Origin: Roseivirga spongicola
GTDB lineage: Bacteria; Bacteroidota; Bacteroidia; Cytophagales; Cyclobacteriaceae
Length of the DNA: 64,000 bases
Direction of reading: 5' to 3'
Assembly (NCBI RefSeq): GCF_001592965.1
Contig: NZ_LRPC01000001.1
Span: 1,513,765 to 1,577,764, forward strand
Position 1 is the first letter of the stretch, and each line of letters starts with the position of its first letter. The notes under the pieces are model-generated. The model worked only from the letters and a program-made list of their open reading frames with translations, searched no databases and was not told where the DNA came from. This document shows positions 8,226-17,614 of the stretch, one piece after another. Made by a program: the position numbers and the translations under genes.

Positions 8226-9998
8226 CTAGTTGTTGTTTAGGAGTAAATCTAGCTTGTCTTTGTAGCTGCGGCTTACATTGAGTTCTTCTCCATTAATAAG
8301 TACTACTTTATTGGAGTATATAGACTTGACAGCATCTAGATTTACAATGTGGCTTCGATGAACCTGAATGAATTTTCTGGCGGGTAGTTCTGCCAATACA
8401 TTCTTTAAAGAATTGCGGTCTATCTCAGGGTTCTCTTTAGTGCTTAAGTGAAACTCTAGATAAGGTCCATCAGAAGAAACATAATTGAGATCTTTAAGCT
8501 TAATGAGTGCTTTGCTTTTGAGTGTAATATGCTCTACTACTTCTGGTCGTGCAGACTTTTTAGAGAGCTCATTCAATTTCTTTTTAAGGTCTTTCAGTTC
8601 TTGGTCTTTAATAACATTCTCAGACTTTTCTCTTCTGTAGTAACGGTAGAGAATGATTGATACAACAATAAGAACTATGGTTATTGCTATGATTTGGAAT
8701 GTAAGCTCTTGGTAGAAAGATTTTTCTGCTGACTCTTGCTCTATTTGTTCGTCTTTTTCTAATAAAGCCAGTTTAGAGCGTTGCTCCGCTATGCGCGCAT
8801 TACTGCTAATTTTGGTAGGGTTGGCATCTAGGTTACTGTGTATTTTCTCATACTTCAGAGCTTTTTGAGGGTCGCCAAGCTTTTCATACAGTTCGGACAC
8901 TATTCTAAAGCCATCTTTAGATAGGTGAGCAATGGAATTATCATTAATGAAGAGCTCAAATTCAGCGGCTATGGCTTTGGCTTTCTTTAACTCACCAATG
9001 AGCACGTTGTACTTAATTTTAGTAATGAATAAGTCTACAAATGCTGGTGGAGGATATTTATAATTGCTCGAAATATCGTCTGCTATTTCTATATGCATAG
9101 CGGCAGCTTCTTTAGTGCCTCTATTTATAGAGATAAGAGCCATTTCTAATTGAGGTCTTAGCGTTTGTTGCCAGTTTCTAGAAGTACTAGAAACTTCATA
9201 AGCTTTATTCCAATACAAATATGCTGAGTCGAGCTCTTCTAATGCATGGAATGCCTGTGCTTTACCAGAGTAAATGGCTCCTTGAACAGATTTGGACGGA
9301 AAGTTCTCAACGTCTATGTTATCATAGGCATCTAAGGCTCTATCATAAAGATTAAGGCTCGTTAACATTTGACCTAAGCCCAAATAGCTCATTCCGTGGA
9401 TACCTACTGAGTCAGACTCAGCTAGTGCCAAAGTCTTTTCTAGGTTGTAAATGGCCCTAGCATACTCTCCAATTCTTCTATAGGCGTTGGCTTGGTTACC
9501 ATAGGCCGATCGTTTTGCAGCGGAGTATTTTGGGTCGTCTCCACAGAGCTCGATCGACTCGTTTTGAACCTCAATGGCCATTTCCACTTGGTTGGTTCTC
9601 ATGTATGCTATCCCTAAGAAGTTTAGAACCTTCAGGTGAATGTCTTTATAGTTTTCTTTATTGAAATATCTTCTGGCAAACTCCAGTTGTTCTACTGCAA
9701 CCTGCAAGTTCCCCTGATGATATTGAATGAGCGCATCGAGAAACTGTTTCCCAGCTTGAGCAAGCTCTTCATTTTCGAAATTTGAGCTAGTAAGTTCTTG
9801 GATGTATTGGTCTATGCTGTCAGTTTGTGTGCGGTTATAAACTGTACCAATGTTTATAATAGCTTCAATCCGTTTGGCTTCCGTTTCAGCGTTGATGATA
9901 TCAGCCTTGAGTTCAGAAAAATCGCTCTGAGCTAATAGGGTTGAGGTGAAGATTGAAAGACCCAGATAAAAGGCTACACTGGTAATTAACGCACGCAC
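8226..9998 (-). CDS. Membrane-anchored TPR sensor with cytoplasmic LytTR DNA-binding domain
   Basis: 590 aa. The start is GTG at 9996-9998: a stop lies five codons upstream in frame and the signal peptide (LGLSIFTSTLLAQ) needs it. Residues 30-410 are helical TPR-type repeats with typical A/Y/G spacing. A transmembrane helix follows at about 432-452 (IIAITIVLIVVSIILY), then a Lys/Glu-rich coiled coil and a LytTR domain at about 488-588 (LNYVSSDGPYLEF, FIQVHRSHIVNL, LNVSRSYKDKL). The predicted topology puts the TPRs outside the inner membrane and LytTR in the cytoplasm, a one-chain regulator that could carry a periplasmic signal to DNA. It is the farthest-upstream gene of the surface-protein cluster. 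Confidence 0.85.
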   Translation of the reverse strand: MRALITSVAFYLGLSIFTSTLLAQSDFSELKADIINAETEAKRIEAIINIGTVYNRTQTDSIDQYIQELTSSNFENEELAQAGKQFLDALIQYHQGNLQVAVEQLEFARRYFNKENYKDIHLKVLNFLGIAYMRTNQVEMAIEVQNESIELCGDDPKYSAAKRSAYGNQANAYRRIGEYARAIYNLEKTLALAESDSVGIHGMSYLGLGQMLTSLNLYDRALDAYDNIDVENFPSKSVQGAIYSGKAQAFHALEELDSAYLYWNKAYEVSSTSRNWQQTLRPQLEMALISINRGTKEAAAMHIEIADDISSNYKYPPPAFVDLFITKIKYNVLIGELKKAKAIAAEFELFINDNSIAHLSKDGFRIVSELYEKLGDPQKALKYEKIHSNLDANPTKISSNARIAEQRSKLALLEKDEQIEQESAEKSFYQELTFQIIAITIVLIVVSIILYRYYRREKSENVIKDQELKDLKKKLNELSKKSARPEVVEHITLKSKALIKLKDLNYVSSDGPYLEFHLSTKENPEIDRNSLKNVLAELPARKFIQVHRSHIVNLDAVKSIYSNKVVLINGEELNVSRSYKDKLDLLLNNN

Positions 9999-10061
9999 AG
10001 TAGCAAAATATTAGTATTTACTGAATTGAACAAGAGAGAATATTCAGGTATGCGAGGGGTT

Positions 10062-10094
10062 AAAACAAATGAGGGGCTAAATATCAGCCCCTCA
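10062..10094 (-). terminator. Intrinsic terminator after rny
   Basis: A perfect 9-bp stem (TGAGGGGCT / AGCCCCTCA) with a 7-nt loop at 10070-10094 is followed in the minus direction by TTTGTTTT. It lies 30 nt after the rny stop and before the GTG start of the TPR-LytTR gene, so it separates the two units. Confidence 0.75.
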
Positions 10095-10123
10095 ATTAGT
10101 TATAATTTTTTTTTTAACTTTTT

Positions 10124-11689
10124 CTATTTGGCAAAGTTTACAGCGCGCATTTCTCTGATAACAGTAACCTTGATTTGTCCTGGGTACTGCATCTCTTTTT
10201 CAATTTTCTGAGAAATATCGAACGATAGCTGTGCAGCTTGATTATCGGTAACCGATTCTGCATCTACCATCACGCGAAGCTCTCTACCAGCCTGAATAGC
10301 GTAACATTTATTTACACCATCGAAGTTTAGGGCAAGAGTTTCTAACTCCTTGAGTCGCTTAATGTAAGACTCCATTACCTCTCTTCTTGCTCCTGGTCTT
10401 GCTCCTGAAATTGCATCACAAGCTTGAACCAATGGAGAGATCATTGAAGTCATTTCCATCTCATCGTGGTGAGCACCAATGGCGTTGCACACTTCAGGAT
10501 GTTCTTTGTATTTCTTAGCTAGTTCGAAACCGAGAACTGCGTGAGGCATTTCTGGCTCTTCTGGCCAAACCTTTCCAATATCGTGAAGAAGACCTGCTCT
10601 TTTAGCTCTCTTAGGATTCAAACCTAATTCAGAAGCCATAGTAGCACAAAGGTTGGCTACCTCTCTAGAGTGCTGAAGCAAGTTCTGACCATAGGAAGAA
10701 CGGAACCTCATTCGGCCGACTAACTTGATTAGCTCTGGATGAAGCCCATGAATGCCTAAATCGATCACCGTTCTTTCTCCAATTTCAGCAATCTCTTCTT
10801 CGATGTTCTTAGTGGTTTTGTTTACCACCTCTTCGATACGGGCCGGGTGAATTCTACCATCGGTTACCAACCTGTGTAGAGAGAGCCTTGCAATCTCTCT
10901 TCTTACAGGGTCAAACCCTGAAATGATGATGGCTTCAGGTGTATCGTCTACAATAATCTCAACTCCTGTAGCGGCTTCTAAGGCACGAATGTTTCTGCCT
11001 TCACGGCCAATGATCTTACCTTTAATTTCATCACTCTCAATGTTGAAAATTGAGACACAGTTTTCAATGGCATGCTCTGTGGCTGTACGCTGAATAGATT
11101 CTATAACAATCTTTTTGGCCTCTTTAGCGCCAGAAAGTTTTGCTTCATCTATGATGTCTTTTACTAATGCAGAGGCCTTGCTCTCCGCTTCGTCTTTCAG
11201 CGTTTCAATAAGCTGTTCTCTGGCTTCATCGGCAGAAAGGTTGGCTACTTTTTCTAGCTCTTTAACCTTTTCATCTACCTTGCTTTCAAGCTCTTCTTTT
11301 CTCTTTCTAACTATCTCTAGCTGAGCTTCTACATTTTCTTTAAGGCTATCTAATTCAGCATCCTTTCTATTGATTTCAGACTGCTTTTGATTCAAAGAAG
11401 CTTCGCGTTGCTTGAGTTTGTTTTCGTTAGAAATTATCTGATTCTTCTTTCTGTTAGCCTCTTCTTCGAAGTCTGCTTTTATTTTAAAGTACTTCTCTTT
11501 GGCTTCTAGAATTTTGTCTTTTTTGATGTTTTCGGCCTTTAATTCGGCCTCTTTAATGATCCGTTTTCCTTTTTCTTCCAGTTCTATGGCTGCGGCACGA
11601 TTGAGCTTTTGAAGCAGATATCGACCGAACAAAAAGCCAACTACCAGCGCTCCGATGGCCGTTAGCAATATAGTAAGCGTGTCTCCCAT
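10124..11689 (-). CDS. rny: Ribonuclease Y
   Basis: 521 aa, the usual length. An N-terminal transmembrane helix (residues 6-26) is followed by a long Lys/Glu coiled coil (about 30-180), a KH RNA-binding domain ([15 protein letters not shown], about 225-290) and an HD phosphohydrolase domain with HSREVA and the catalytic pair in LLHDIGK. RNase Y is a membrane-bound endoribonuclease that starts mRNA decay. The gene is the last of a minus-strand run pheT, coiled-coil gene, zapA, rny with short gaps (53 nt to zapA), ending at the terminator near 10080. Confidence 0.97.
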   Translation of the reverse strand: MGDTLTILLTAIGALVVGFLFGRYLLQKLNRAAAIELEEKGKRIIKEAELKAENIKKDKILEAKEKYFKIKADFEEEANRKKNQIISNENKLKQREASLNQKQSEINRKDAELDSLKENVEAQLEIVRKRKEELESKVDEKVKELEKVANLSADEAREQLIETLKDEAESKASALVKDIIDEAKLSGAKEAKKIVIESIQRTATEHAIENCVSIFNIESDEIKGKIIGREGRNIRALEAATGVEIIVDDTPEAIIISGFDPVRREIARLSLHRLVTDGRIHPARIEEVVNKTTKNIEEEIAEIGERTVIDLGIHGLHPELIKLVGRMRFRSSYGQNLLQHSREVANLCATMASELGLNPKRAKRAGLLHDIGKVWPEEPEMPHAVLGFELAKKYKEHPEVCNAIGAHHDEMEMTSMISPLVQACDAISGARPGARREVMESYIKRLKELETLALNFDGVNKCYAIQAGRELRVMVDAESVTDNQAAQLSFDISQKIEKEMQYPGQIKVTVIREMRAVNFAK

Positions 11690-11742
11690 AAATATTTATA
11701 ATCTATGTGGAGATGAACAAATAAGTGAGTCGATAACGGTTT

Positions 11743-12030
11743 TTAAGAGAGTGTTTCCCGAATTAGTCGTTCCAGGTTTTCAATTGTGTTTTCAGCTGTG
11801 CTATCGATTGCAGTAGACTCTTCTTCGCTTTTTAGCTTAGCCACCATGCAGTCGAACGCTACCATTGCCAACAAATCTTCTTTATCATCAATACCAAACT
11901 TGTCTCTGTAAGACCTTAGTTTCTCATTGATGAATTTGCCTGCGTTGCGTACCCGTGCTTCCTCTTCAGGTTTAACCTTCATTGGGTACTCGCGGTCTCC
12001 TATTTTTAATTTTACTGATAGAAGATCCAT
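11743..12030 (-). CDS. zapA: Cell division protein ZapA
   Basis: 95 aa. It matches ZapA throughout: an N-terminal beta-hairpin (SVKLKIGDREYPMKV), EEEARVRNAGKFINEKL, then helical dimerisation and coiled-coil segments. ZapA bundles FtsZ filaments at the division ring. It lies 11 nt downstream of a coiled-coil gene that could encode a partner, and is co-directional with pheT and rny. The ATG start is clear. Confidence 0.9.
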   Translation of the reverse strand: MDLLSVKLKIGDREYPMKVKPEEEARVRNAGKFINEKLRSYRDKFGIDDKEDLLAMVAFDCMVAKLKSEEESTAIDSTAENTIENLERLIRETLS

Positions 12031-12041
12031 ATATTTCTAAA

Positions 12042-12335
12042 TTAGCTCATATGAGCTATACAACGATCAATCTCTTTAATGTACTCGTTTAATTTATTTT
12101 TCAACTCAACAGATTCGTCTTTCTCCACTGTTGTGCTAGATACAATTTTAGCGATTTTATACTGATTTTGAAAATCAGCTAGTTTAGCCTTTAAGTCTGC
12201 AACTTCTGTTTTAAGTGATTGGTTTTTAGACTCTAATTGGCTGGTTTTGGCCTTTTCCGATTGATAAGCTCTTATCAATTCATTCACTTTTTTTTCAAGC
12301 CCCGTAAGCTTTTGGTCAATCGGATGGTTAGCCAT
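12042..12335 (-). CDS. Small coiled-coil protein between pheT and zapA
   Basis: 97 aa, with almost the whole length helical heptads (LTGLEKKVNELI, LESKNQSLKTEVADLKAKL, VELKNKLNEYIKEIDRCI). No signal peptide or transmembrane segment. The ATG shares one base with the pheT stop codon, so translation is probably coupled, and zapA starts 11 nt later. The size, heptads and linkage to zapA resemble the FtsZ-ring coiled-coil protein ZapB, but assignment is by context only; an unrelated coiled-coil protein is possible. Confidence 0.7.
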   Translation of the reverse strand: MANHPIDQKLTGLEKKVNELIRAYQSEKAKTSQLESKNQSLKTEVADLKAKLADFQNQYKIAKIVSSTTVEKDESVELKNKLNEYIKEIDRCIAHMS

Positions 12336-14749
12336 TATTTTCTTATAGTTGCTCCCAAATCTTTTTCAAATACTGTCATTAACCTCTGCATGGTTTTATC
12401 AATAACCTTATCGGTGAGGGTTTTTTCTTGGTCTTGCAAGAAGAAACTTACAGCATAAGCTTTTTCATTAGCTCCAATTTTATCTCCCTCATAAACATCG
12501 AACACTCTAATGCCATTCAGGAGTTTGAATGCATTTCTTTCTGACAGTTTTCTAATCTCTTCAAAATTTACTGATTTGTCAATAACTAGAGATAAGTCTC
12601 TTTTTACTTCAGGGAATTTTGAAAGTGGTTTAAAGTCAACAATCAACGGATAGTTGTGTCTTAGCATTTCCCAATCAAAGTCGGCATAGAAAACCTCTTG
12701 CTTTACCTCGCTGAGTTTGGCCAATTTAGGGTTTACTTTGCCAAATCTAACTGCCGTCTTTTTATTGTAGCTAATTTCTATTCCATAGCTCCATAAATCG
12801 GACTGAATGTCTGTTGTCTCTAGTCTATCTAAACCAAACTTGTTCAATATTTGATAGACTAATTGCGAAAGATCATGGAACCTTACAGGTCTGTTGCTAT
12901 CTAACCAAGACTCGGCATTGTTTTCACCTGTTAGGAAAATAGCGAGCCTTGAATATTCCTTATATTTTTCGCCTCTCTTGTGGTAAGTTGTTCCAAATTC
13001 GTAAAGTTTTAAGCTGTTCTGTCTTCTCTTTACGTTGCGGTCTATTACTTCCAAGCCAGAGAACATCAATGTTTGACGCATCACGTCTAATTCTTCACTT
13101 AGATAGTTCAGAATATGAACATCCTCGTTGGAGTCAATAGATTCGGTTTCTGCTACATACTGATGCTTAGTGAGAGAGTTAGTTACAATCTCATTATAGC
13201 CAGCGCCTGCAAGCATTCTTGATACCTCTAACTGAAGAGAGTCGTTGTCTTTTTTCGGAAACTCTGATAGAAAGCTAGAGCTTAATGTAGGCTGAAGTTC
13301 AACATTGTTGTAGCCGTAAACCCTAAGTACTTCTTCTACAATGTCGGCCTCTCTTTGAACATCCACTCTATACGGAGGAACTATGGCGGTAAAACCTTCG
13401 TCCGTTTTACTTTCTAGCTGAATGTCAAGCCCAATTAAAATATTTTCAATTTGGTCTTTAGACAGCTCCTTACCGATTAGTTGATTGATTCTGTGATAAG
13501 TAACATCGACCTTAAAGTTGTCTACAAGATTTGGATATATGTCGAACACTTCGCCAACAATTTCTCCTCCGGCAATTTCTTGAATTAACTTGGTAGCATA
13601 TTGTAAGGCAAAGAAAGGCATGTTAGGGTCAGTGCCGCGCTCATACCTAAAAGAAGCATCTGTTTTAAGCTGATGGTTCTGCGCTGTTTTTCTGATGCTG
13701 TCTGGAGAAAAGTAAGCGCTTTCTAAAAACACCGAAGTGGTTTTTTCAGTAACGCCAGATTTGATTCCGCCAAAAACTCCTGCAATACACATGCCTTCGT
13801 TCTGGTTGCAGATCATTAAATCTTCAGCATAGAGCTTTCTTTCTTTTTCATCGAGGGTTATGAATTTGGTTCCTGCAGAAAGTGTCTTTACAACTACCTC
13901 TTTTCCTGTAATAGCATCTACGTCAAAGGCGTGCATTGGCTGACCAAGGCTGTGGAGTACGTAGTTTGTAATGTCTACCACATTGTTGGTTGGGTTGAGC
14001 CCAATAGCTTTGAGTTTGGTTTGTAGCCACTCTGGAGATGCTTCAACTTTTACTCCTTCTATTGTGAGGCCAGCATAGCGTGGGCAAGCTTCAGTATTTT
14101 CGATAGTGAGTTTTACTCCTCCTTCTGATTTAACAGGAGTAATGTCAGTAACCTCAGGAAGTTTAATATCTCTCTTTAAAGCCGCCTTTAAATCTCTTGC
14201 CACACCAAGGTGAGAGGCAGCATCAGCTCTATTTGGAGTAAGACCAATTTCAATAACATAGTCAGACTCTAGGTTAAAATATTCTGCAGCTGGAGTTCCA
14301 TTAGGTAGGTCAGTATCTAATACCATTATGCCAGCGTGAGAGTTGCCTAGTCCAATCTCGTCTTCTGCACAAATCATTCCTAAAGAAACTTCGCCTCTAA
14401 TTTTAGCCTTCTTAATGGTGAAAGGTTCTCCTTCGGCAGGATAGAGGCTGGCGCCAACTGTGGCAACCACTACTTTCTGACCTGCAGCTACATTTGGTGC
14501 TCCACAAACAATTGGAGAAGGCTCATCTGTACCAATATCTACAGTTGTGAGTTTTAATTTGTCGGCATTTGGATGTTGAGAGCAGGTTAGTACTTCGCCA
14601 ATTACCAAGCCTTTAAGGCCTCCCTTTACGCTTTCTACCTCTTCTAAGCCTTCAACTTCCAAACCTGTATCGGTCAGGATAGTCGAAATTTCCTGAGGTG
14701 TTTCTGAAATGTCTATGTATTGCTTAAGCCAGTTGAGCGATATTTTCAT
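12335..14749 (-). CDS. pheT: Phenylalanyl-tRNA synthetase beta subunit
   Basis: 804 aa, full length for the bacterial beta chain. An OB-fold tRNA-binding domain lies at about 40-150 (VIGEVLTCSQHPNADKL, PIVCGAPNV), followed by the B3/B4 editing region, B5, the catalytic-like domain (EEVLRVYGYNNV, ETDASFRYERG-like segment) and a C-terminal FDX-ACB anticodon-binding domain (FPEVKRDLSLVID). It forms the alpha2-beta2 enzyme that charges tRNA-Phe; pheS is not in this window. The stop overlaps the next start by 1 nt. Confidence 0.97.
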   Translation of the reverse strand: MKISLNWLKQYIDISETPQEISTILTDTGLEVEGLEEVESVKGGLKGLVIGEVLTCSQHPNADKLKLTTVDIGTDEPSPIVCGAPNVAAGQKVVVATVGASLYPAEGEPFTIKKAKIRGEVSLGMICAEDEIGLGNSHAGIMVLDTDLPNGTPAAEYFNLESDYVIEIGLTPNRADAASHLGVARDLKAALKRDIKLPEVTDITPVKSEGGVKLTIENTEACPRYAGLTIEGVKVEASPEWLQTKLKAIGLNPTNNVVDITNYVLHSLGQPMHAFDVDAITGKEVVVKTLSAGTKFITLDEKERKLYAEDLMICNQNEGMCIAGVFGGIKSGVTEKTTSVFLESAYFSPDSIRKTAQNHQLKTDASFRYERGTDPNMPFFALQYATKLIQEIAGGEIVGEVFDIYPNLVDNFKVDVTYHRINQLIGKELSKDQIENILIGLDIQLESKTDEGFTAIVPPYRVDVQREADIVEEVLRVYGYNNVELQPTLSSSFLSEFPKKDNDSLQLEVSRMLAGAGYNEIVTNSLTKHQYVAETESIDSNEDVHILNYLSEELDVMRQTLMFSGLEVIDRNVKRRQNSLKLYEFGTTYHKRGEKYKEYSRLAIFLTGENNAESWLDSNRPVRFHDLSQLVYQILNKFGLDRLETTDIQSDLWSYGIEISYNKKTAVRFGKVNPKLAKLSEVKQEVFYADFDWEMLRHNYPLIVDFKPLSKFPEVKRDLSLVIDKSVNFEEIRKLSERNAFKLLNGIRVFDVYEGDKIGANEKAYAVSFFLQDQEKTLTDKVIDKTMQRLMTVFEKDLGATIRK

Positions 14750-14814
14750 ATTAACTGATGAACCGTTATCAAAGAATGGGCAAAATTAGTGATTAATTGC
14801 TGCTTACGTCAGTA

Positions 14815-15432
14815 TTAATGGTTTTTGTAGATTTTTTCTCCAGCCTCAATCGGAATACTCAGAACGTTTTGTCTTGGCGGAATTGGGCAGCTATATTCTG
14901 CATTAAAATGACAGAATGGATTATAGGCGTTATTGAAGTCTATAATAACGGAATTGGTGTTTCTATACATAACGTCTAGGTAGCGGCCTCCTCCGTACGT
15001 TTCTATTGCACTGGTTTCATCCGCAAACATTAAAGAGAGCTTGTTTGGGTCTTTCTCTTCCCAGTCTTGGTATAGCATTACACTATGTTGTTGTCCTTTC
15101 AGTTCGAAATTGGCTGTAGCAAAGGGGATATACTTAAGTTGTTCTCCTGTAGTAGATTCAATGAAGATGGGCTGCTTATTATTAGTTTTTTCAATTCTAG
15201 CTGTCACTTTAAACTCTTCATCTATCGGATAGTAGTTTAGTCCGGTAAAGTTCTGCTTATCTTCTTCGATCAAAGGTGAGTTTGAAGAAAGCATGTATCC
15301 ATTTTTGTCTTTTCTTTCTTGCTCTAGCCGCTCAGTATAGTCTTTGGAGCTTTCGCCAATGGTTAGAAAGTTAAAAATGGTAATGGCTACAATAGCCACT
15401 ATCAATAGAATGAACAGATTACTCTTTTTCAT
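14815..15432 (-). CDS. DUF1684 protein with N-terminal membrane anchor
   Basis: 205 aa. Residues 5-24 are a hydrophobic anchor or signal segment. The rest matches the DUF1684 family: LSLMFADETSAIETYGGGR, then the hallmark C-terminal block VIIDFNNAYNPFCHFN followed by SCPIPPRQNVLSIPIEAGEK. The Tyr-Asn-Pro, paired Cys and Pro-rich residues are conserved across the family, whose biochemical role is not established. It lies 61 nt after radC and 65 nt before pheT on the same strand, with no functional link evident. Confidence 0.85.
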   Translation of the reverse strand: MKKSNLFILLIVAIVAITIFNFLTIGESSKDYTERLEQERKDKNGYMLSSNSPLIEEDKQNFTGLNYYPIDEEFKVTARIEKTNNKQPIFIESTTGEQLKYIPFATANFELKGQQHSVMLYQDWEEKDPNKLSLMFADETSAIETYGGGRYLDVMYRNTNSVIIDFNNAYNPFCHFNAEYSCPIPPRQNVLSIPIEAGEKIYKNH

Positions 15433-15493
15433 AAGGTAAAATTAACCTGAGGAAGATTAAAAAGCGAGTTTTGGAAAGAGTATGATGTTACGG

Positions 15494-16183
15494 TTACAGT
15501 TCTCCTTCGTCAGCGAAACTATAATAGCCGTTATCAGCGAAGATTATATGGTCTAGCACAGGTATTTCTAATAGTTTACCAGCCTCTACTATTTTTTTTG
15601 TTAGCTGTCTATCTGCGTGGCTTGGCTGTAAGTTGCCGCTGGGGTGGTTGTGAACCAAAATAATTCCACTAGCCAGATCATCTAACGCTTTTTTAAAGAT
15701 AAGCTTGGGGTCGGCCACTGTTCCGCTTACACCTCCTTGGCTAATGTTTCTTTTATGAATGATATGGTTGCTTCTGTTAAGCATAATTACCCAAAACTGT
15801 TCGGTTGGTAGGTCTAGCAGTTCGGAAGCTATGGATTCGTAAGCATCTTTAGAGCTTTGAATTTTTATCCGTTTTGCTGGCTCTGTGGCTTTTCTCCTTC
15901 TCCCTAGCTCTAATGCGCTTACAATGCTAATGGCTTTTGCTTCTCCTATGCCTTTAAATTGTGTTAGGTCTTTTACAGAAAGTCTGGCTAGAGAGTTTAA
16001 GTCATGGTTTACTGATTGTAGAATTTTCTTCGAGAGATCTACTGCACTAAGTTCGGATGATCCAGAGCCAATAAGGATTGCAATGAGTTCTGCGTCTGAT
16101 AATACGCTCCGACCTTTGAGTAAAAGCTTTTCTCTTGGTCTGTCTTCTTCTGCCCAGCTAAGAATATTCAAGCCTTTTTCCAT
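15494..16183 (-). CDS. radC: RadC/YicR-family JAB1/MPN metalloprotein
   Basis: 229 aa, full length. An N-terminal helix-hairpin-helix region (SVKDLTQFKGIGEAKAIS) is followed by a JAMM domain with the metal-binding motif HNHPSGNLQPSHAD (His-x-His plus Asp). The family was called RadC DNA-repair protein, but a repair role is not supported by later work, so the activity is best left as a predicted metallohydrolase. The gene runs in the same direction as DUF1684 and pheT. Confidence 0.92.
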   Translation of the reverse strand: MEKGLNILSWAEEDRPREKLLLKGRSVLSDAELIAILIGSGSSELSAVDLSKKILQSVNHDLNSLARLSVKDLTQFKGIGEAKAISIVSALELGRRRKATEPAKRIKIQSSKDAYESIASELLDLPTEQFWVIMLNRSNHIIHKRNISQGGVSGTVADPKLIFKKALDDLASGIILVHNHPSGNLQPSHADRQLTKKIVEAGKLLEIPVLDHIIFADNGYYSFADEGEL

Positions 16184-16239
16184 ATTTAATAATAAAGAAA
16201 AAGTTTAAATATTAAGTTGAATTATTGCTGAAAGGGCAT

Positions 16240-16268
16240 AAAAAAACCGAACCTTTTGGGCTCGGCTT
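16240..16268 (-). terminator. Intrinsic terminator after rpsT
   Basis: On the minus strand a 7-bp stem CCGAGCC / GGTTCGG (one G-U pair) at 16247-16265 is followed by seven T residues, 20 nt after the rpsT stop codon. Confidence 0.85.
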
Positions 16269-16286
16269 CTTTCAAAGTCTTTTCAA

Positions 16287-16538
16287 TTAAAGCGCATTTA
16301 CCAACTTAGTCAATTTAGACTTTTGATTAGATGCCTTATTCTTATGAATGATATTTTTCTTAGCAAGTTTATCCAACATGCCGATCACTTTCTTCAAAAG
16401 CTCTTGTGCTTCAGCCTTATCAGTCGTGTTTCTCAATCTCTTCACAAACGTACGAGTCGTTTTGTGCTGATATCTGTTTCTCAAACGCTTAGCTTCGTTT
16501 GATCTGATTCTCTTAAGTGCTGACTTATGATTTGCCAT
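16287..16538 (-). CDS. rpsT: 30S ribosomal protein S20
   Basis: 83 aa, Lys/Arg-rich, matching S20 throughout ([21 protein letters not shown], residues around [10 protein letters not shown] and [14 protein letters not shown]). S20 binds 16S rRNA early in 30S assembly. It is monocistronic, with a strong consensus promoter upstream and a terminator just downstream. Confidence 0.97.
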   Translation of the reverse strand: MANHKSALKRIRSNEAKRLRNRYQHKTTRTFVKRLRNTTDKAEAQELLKKVIGMLDKLAKKNIIHKNKASNQKSKLTKLVNAL

Positions 16539-16566
16539 TTATATTTCTGCTTTCTGAATTGGGATG

Positions 16567-16597
16567 CAAAGATAGGTCTAATTCAATTATTTGCAAA
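16567..16597 (-). promoter_or_regulatory. Consensus Bacteroidota promoter of rpsT
   Basis: Minus strand: -33 box TTTG (16594-16597), exactly 19 nt spacer, -7 box TATCTTTG (16567-16574). This is a perfect fit to the TTTG-N19-TAnnTTTG consensus for the primary sigma factor of Bacteroidota, placing the RNA start about 20 nt before the S20 ATG. Confidence 0.8.
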
Positions 16598-16738
16598 ATA
16601 TAGAAAAGAAATTTCAAATCAGGTCAAAGTTTTTATTCGACTGACTACCAGAATACTCAGTGTTTCATGGTGGTTTCTGTTAGGTAAGCAGTGTTTTCAC
16701 AGCAAAAATGCCTATCTTATATTTATAATCATCTGGCT

Positions 16739-17488
16739 ATGAAGTATTTAATTTTATTACTCTTAGGTTTTTTGGTAAATGGGTCGTCTACCAAAGAGCC
16801 AAGCTACAGTATTGAAACCACTAACGCGCTGGAAGGAGCTTGGGAGATGGTGAGCATGAATGGTCAAAAAATATCGCATCGGGCTGTTCTGCTTATTGAG
16901 GAGCCCTATGCTTTTTATACAGAATTCGATGTGGAAAATAAAGAGTTTGTTGGGTCTCAGGGAGGAACTATTGAGATTATTGCGAATAAGGTTTTCTACA
17001 CCATGGAGTTTAACACGTGGTCTGATGAGCAAATTGGAGAGCAAATTCAGATGACTGCGGAGCTCAAGGCCAATGAGGTAACTCTTATGTATAATTATGA
17101 TGCAGGAACCTCTAATAAGATGATTTTAAATAGAATCGATGATGGGAATAGCGATTTGGCTGGTGCTTGGCGCATAACGGATAGAATGAGAAATGGTGAA
17201 ATGCAAGCCATGCAGTTGGGTGCAAGAAAAACTATTAAGATGATTACGGGAAGTAGGTTTCAATGGGCTGCCTTTAACCCAGAAACCAAACAGTTTTCAG
17301 GTACTGGTGGGGGAAAAGTAACCTTGAAAGACGGTAAATATTCCGAGCATATTGAGTTCTTTTCAAGAAACCCTGATAGAGTTGGAGCTGATCTTACCTT
17401 TAATTACGAAGTGAATGGCGACAAATGGACCCACAGTGGTTTAAGCTCTTCCGGAGACCCAATTAAAGAAATCTGGACTCGGCAGTAG
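16739..17488 (+). CDS. Exported protein with two lipocalin-like repeats
   Basis: 249 aa from the ATG at 16739; the frame is open to a GTG at 16691, but only the ATG puts the signal peptide (LILLLLGFLVNGSS) at the N-terminus. The mature part has two related halves of about 110 aa, each starting with L-x-GAW (LEGAWEMVSMNGQ near residue 32; LAGAWRITDRMRNGE near 142) and containing a FxxFNxExKxF..GGT/GGGK segment, typical of lipocalin-like beta barrels in Bacteroidota. Probably periplasmic or surface exposed; ligand unknown. It stands alone between the divergent rpsT and the WxxGxW-type gene. Confidence 0.7.
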   Translation: MKYLILLLLGFLVNGSSTKEPSYSIETTNALEGAWEMVSMNGQKISHRAVLLIEEPYAFYTEFDVENKEFVGSQGGTIEIIANKVFYTMEFNTWSDEQIGEQIQMTAELKANEVTLMYNYDAGTSNKMILNRIDDGNSDLAGAWRITDRMRNGEMQAMQLGARKTIKMITGSRFQWAAFNPETKQFSGTGGGKVTLKDGKYSEHIEFFSRNPDRVGADLTFNYEVNGDKWTHSGLSSSGDPIKEIWTRQ

Positions 17489-17614
17489 AGGGTAATAAGT
17501 TCTTTTCCGGTTTAGGAAAATCAATTTTGGCACGGTAATGGAATAACTCACTGCAATGCATTTGAAATAATTGGTCCGGACCTTGAAATAAGTCAGAAAC
17601 TAAAATTCAAGGTT

